The translations under genes and the position numbers were made by a program. The notes under the pieces are model-generated. The model did not search any database. It was not told where the DNA came from and saw only the letters and a list, made by a program, of their open reading frames with translations. From JBKJZO01 sp046715235 (GTDB taxonomy: Bacteria > Actinomycetota > Actinomycetes > BP-191), in the NCBI GenBank assembly GCA_046715235.1, contig JBKJZO010000012.1:1-7736 (forward strand): a DNA stretch of 7,736 nt, given 5' to 3'. This document shows positions 6,768-7,736 of the stretch, piece by piece. Each line of letters starts with the position of its first letter. The stretch's first letter is position 1.

Positions 6768-7736
6768 CGATCTCCTACGACGAAGTCGTCACCCGCTACG
6801 ACCCGGTCATCGGACTCGAGACACACGTCGAGCTGGGGACGGCGTCGAAGATGTTCTGCGGCTGCGCCACGAAATTCGGTGCGCCGCCCAACTCGCAGGT
6901 GTGCCCGGTCTGCCTGGGCCTGCCCGGGTCGTTGCCGGTCACCAACGAGGCGGCGATCCGATTCACGATCATGATCGGGCTGTCGCTGAACTGCGACATC
7001 GCGCAGTGGTGCCGGTTCGCGCGCAAGAACTACTTCTATCCCGACATGCCCAAGGACTATCAGATCTCCCAGTACGACGAGCCGCTGTGCATCAACGGCT
7101 ACGTCGACCTCGATGTCGACGGCGCGACCCACCGGGTCGAGATCGAGCGGGTGCATCTCGAGGAGGACACCGGCAAGTCGCTGCACGTCGGCGGCTCTAC
7201 CGGGCGCATTCACGGAGCGACGCACTCGCTGGTCGACTACAACCGCAGCGGCATCCCGCTGGTCGAGATCGTCACCAAGCCGGTGCCTGGCACGGGCGGT
7301 CTCGCCCCTGAAGTGGGGCGTGCCTATGTCACCGAGCTGCGCGACATCCTGCGCTCGCTCGGAGTCAGCGACGTGAAGATGGAGCAGGGCTCTCTGCGCT
7401 GTGACGTCAACGTTTCGCTGTCGCCCGCGGGCAGTGGGGTCCTCGGCACCCGGTCGGAGACCAAGAACGTCAACTCGCTGCGCTCGGTCGAGCGGTCCAT
7501 CCGCAGCGAGATCGTCCGCCAGGCCGAGGTGCTCGACTCTGGTGGCCGAGTCGTGCAGGAGACGCGGCATTTCCACGAGGACACGGGTACGACGACCAGC
7601 GGGCGGAGCAAGGAACAGGCGGAGGACTACCGCTACTTCCCCGAGCCCGACCTCGTGCCGATCGCGCCATCGCGTGCATGGGTCGAGGAGTTGCGGTCGG
7701 GCCTGCCCGCGCTGCCGCGGCAGCGCAGGATGCGGT
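6764..7736 (+). CDS. gatB: Asp-tRNAAsn/Glu-tRNAGln amidotransferase subunit B GatB (3'-truncated)
   Basis: tRNA-binding kinase/transamidase subunit: it phosphorylates the side-chain carboxylate of Glu-tRNAGln or Asp-tRNAAsn with ATP and exchanges the phosphate for ammonia from GatA. The frame is open from GTG 6764 to the window edge, giving 324 residues of about 480-500; the missing part is the C-terminal helical and YqeY-like tail that contacts tRNA. The cradle domain is visible: IGLETHVEL (16-24), the zinc-binding cysteines Cys32, Cys34, Cys47 and Cys50 in a CxC...CPVC pattern, RKNYFYPDMPKDYQISQYD (87-105), HLEEDTGKS (131-139), DYNRSGIPLVEIVTKP (158-173), RCDVNVSL (212-219), ETKNVNS (232-238) and EDYRYFPEPDL (287-297). 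The GTG overlaps the gatA stop by 4 bp and has only a weak purine-rich sequence upstream, so reinitiation after gatA is likely. Confidence 0.97.
   Translation, partial: MTISYDEVVTRYDPVIGLETHVELGTASKMFCGCATKFGAPPNSQVCPVCLGLPGSLPVTNEAAIRFTIMIGLSLNCDIAQWCRFARKNYFYPDMPKDYQISQYDEPLCINGYVDLDVDGATHRVEIERVHLEEDTGKSLHVGGSTGRIHGATHSLVDYNRSGIPLVEIVTKPVPGTGGLAPEVGRAYVTELRDILRSLGVSDVKMEQGSLRCDVNVSLSPAGSGVLGTRSETKNVNSLRSVERSIRSEIVRQAEVLDSGGRVVQETRHFHEDTGTTTSGRSKEQAEDYRYFPEPDLVPIAPSRAWVEELRSGLPALPRQRRMR

Noticed and set aside
1..7736. Mobile element, CRISPR array, RNA gene, riboswitch, toxin-antitoxin or defence system
   Set aside because: The window is filled by recognisable housekeeping genes with a single gap of 45 bp. 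I saw no spaced direct repeats, terminal inverted repeats, integrase or transposase motifs, or tRNA-like cloverleaf.

Overview
The window is a compact, plus-strand-only stretch of housekeeping genes from a high-GC Gram-positive bacterium, almost certainly an actinomycete. Four things point to this: strong G/C preference at third codon positions, frequent GTG starts, stop/start overlaps between genes, and a gene order I recall from Mycobacterium and relatives (iscS - mnmA - MetE-like - ligA - gatC - gatA - gatB). The genus cannot be fixed from the sequence alone.

Layout. At the left edge is the 3' part of a cysteine desulfurase gene (2-769, start outside the window). It overlaps by 4 bp (ATGA) with mnmA, the tRNA 2-thiouridylase gene (766-1857). 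A MetE-like core methionine synthase homologue follows with no gap (about 1854-2852; its start codon is uncertain). After 3 bp comes ligA, the NAD-dependent DNA ligase gene (2856-4931). A 45-bp gap, the only real intergenic space, holds a weak hairpin and a good -10 hexamer placed for leaderless transcription of gatC. Then come gatC (4977-5273), gatA (5277-6767) and gatB (6764 to the right edge, truncated), the three subunits of the GatCAB tRNA amidotransferase.

How the genes work together. The desulfurase probably supplies persulfide sulfur to MnmA, which thiolates U34 of Lys, Glu and Gln tRNAs. GatCAB converts mischarged Glu-tRNAGln (and often Asp-tRNAAsn) to the correct aminoacyl-tRNA, so both ends of the window serve tRNA maturation or decoding. 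LigA seals nicks in replication and repair. The MetE-like protein has a methionine synthase-type zinc site but lacks the N-terminal half of classical MetE; its substrate cannot be told from sequence.

I see no mobile element, CRISPR array, RNA gene, phage gene, defence system or sign of recent transfer. All complete genes are intact, with their key catalytic residues present. I found no undescribed system here. The points most worth checking are the MetE-like protein and its start, and the predicted leaderless gatC promoter.
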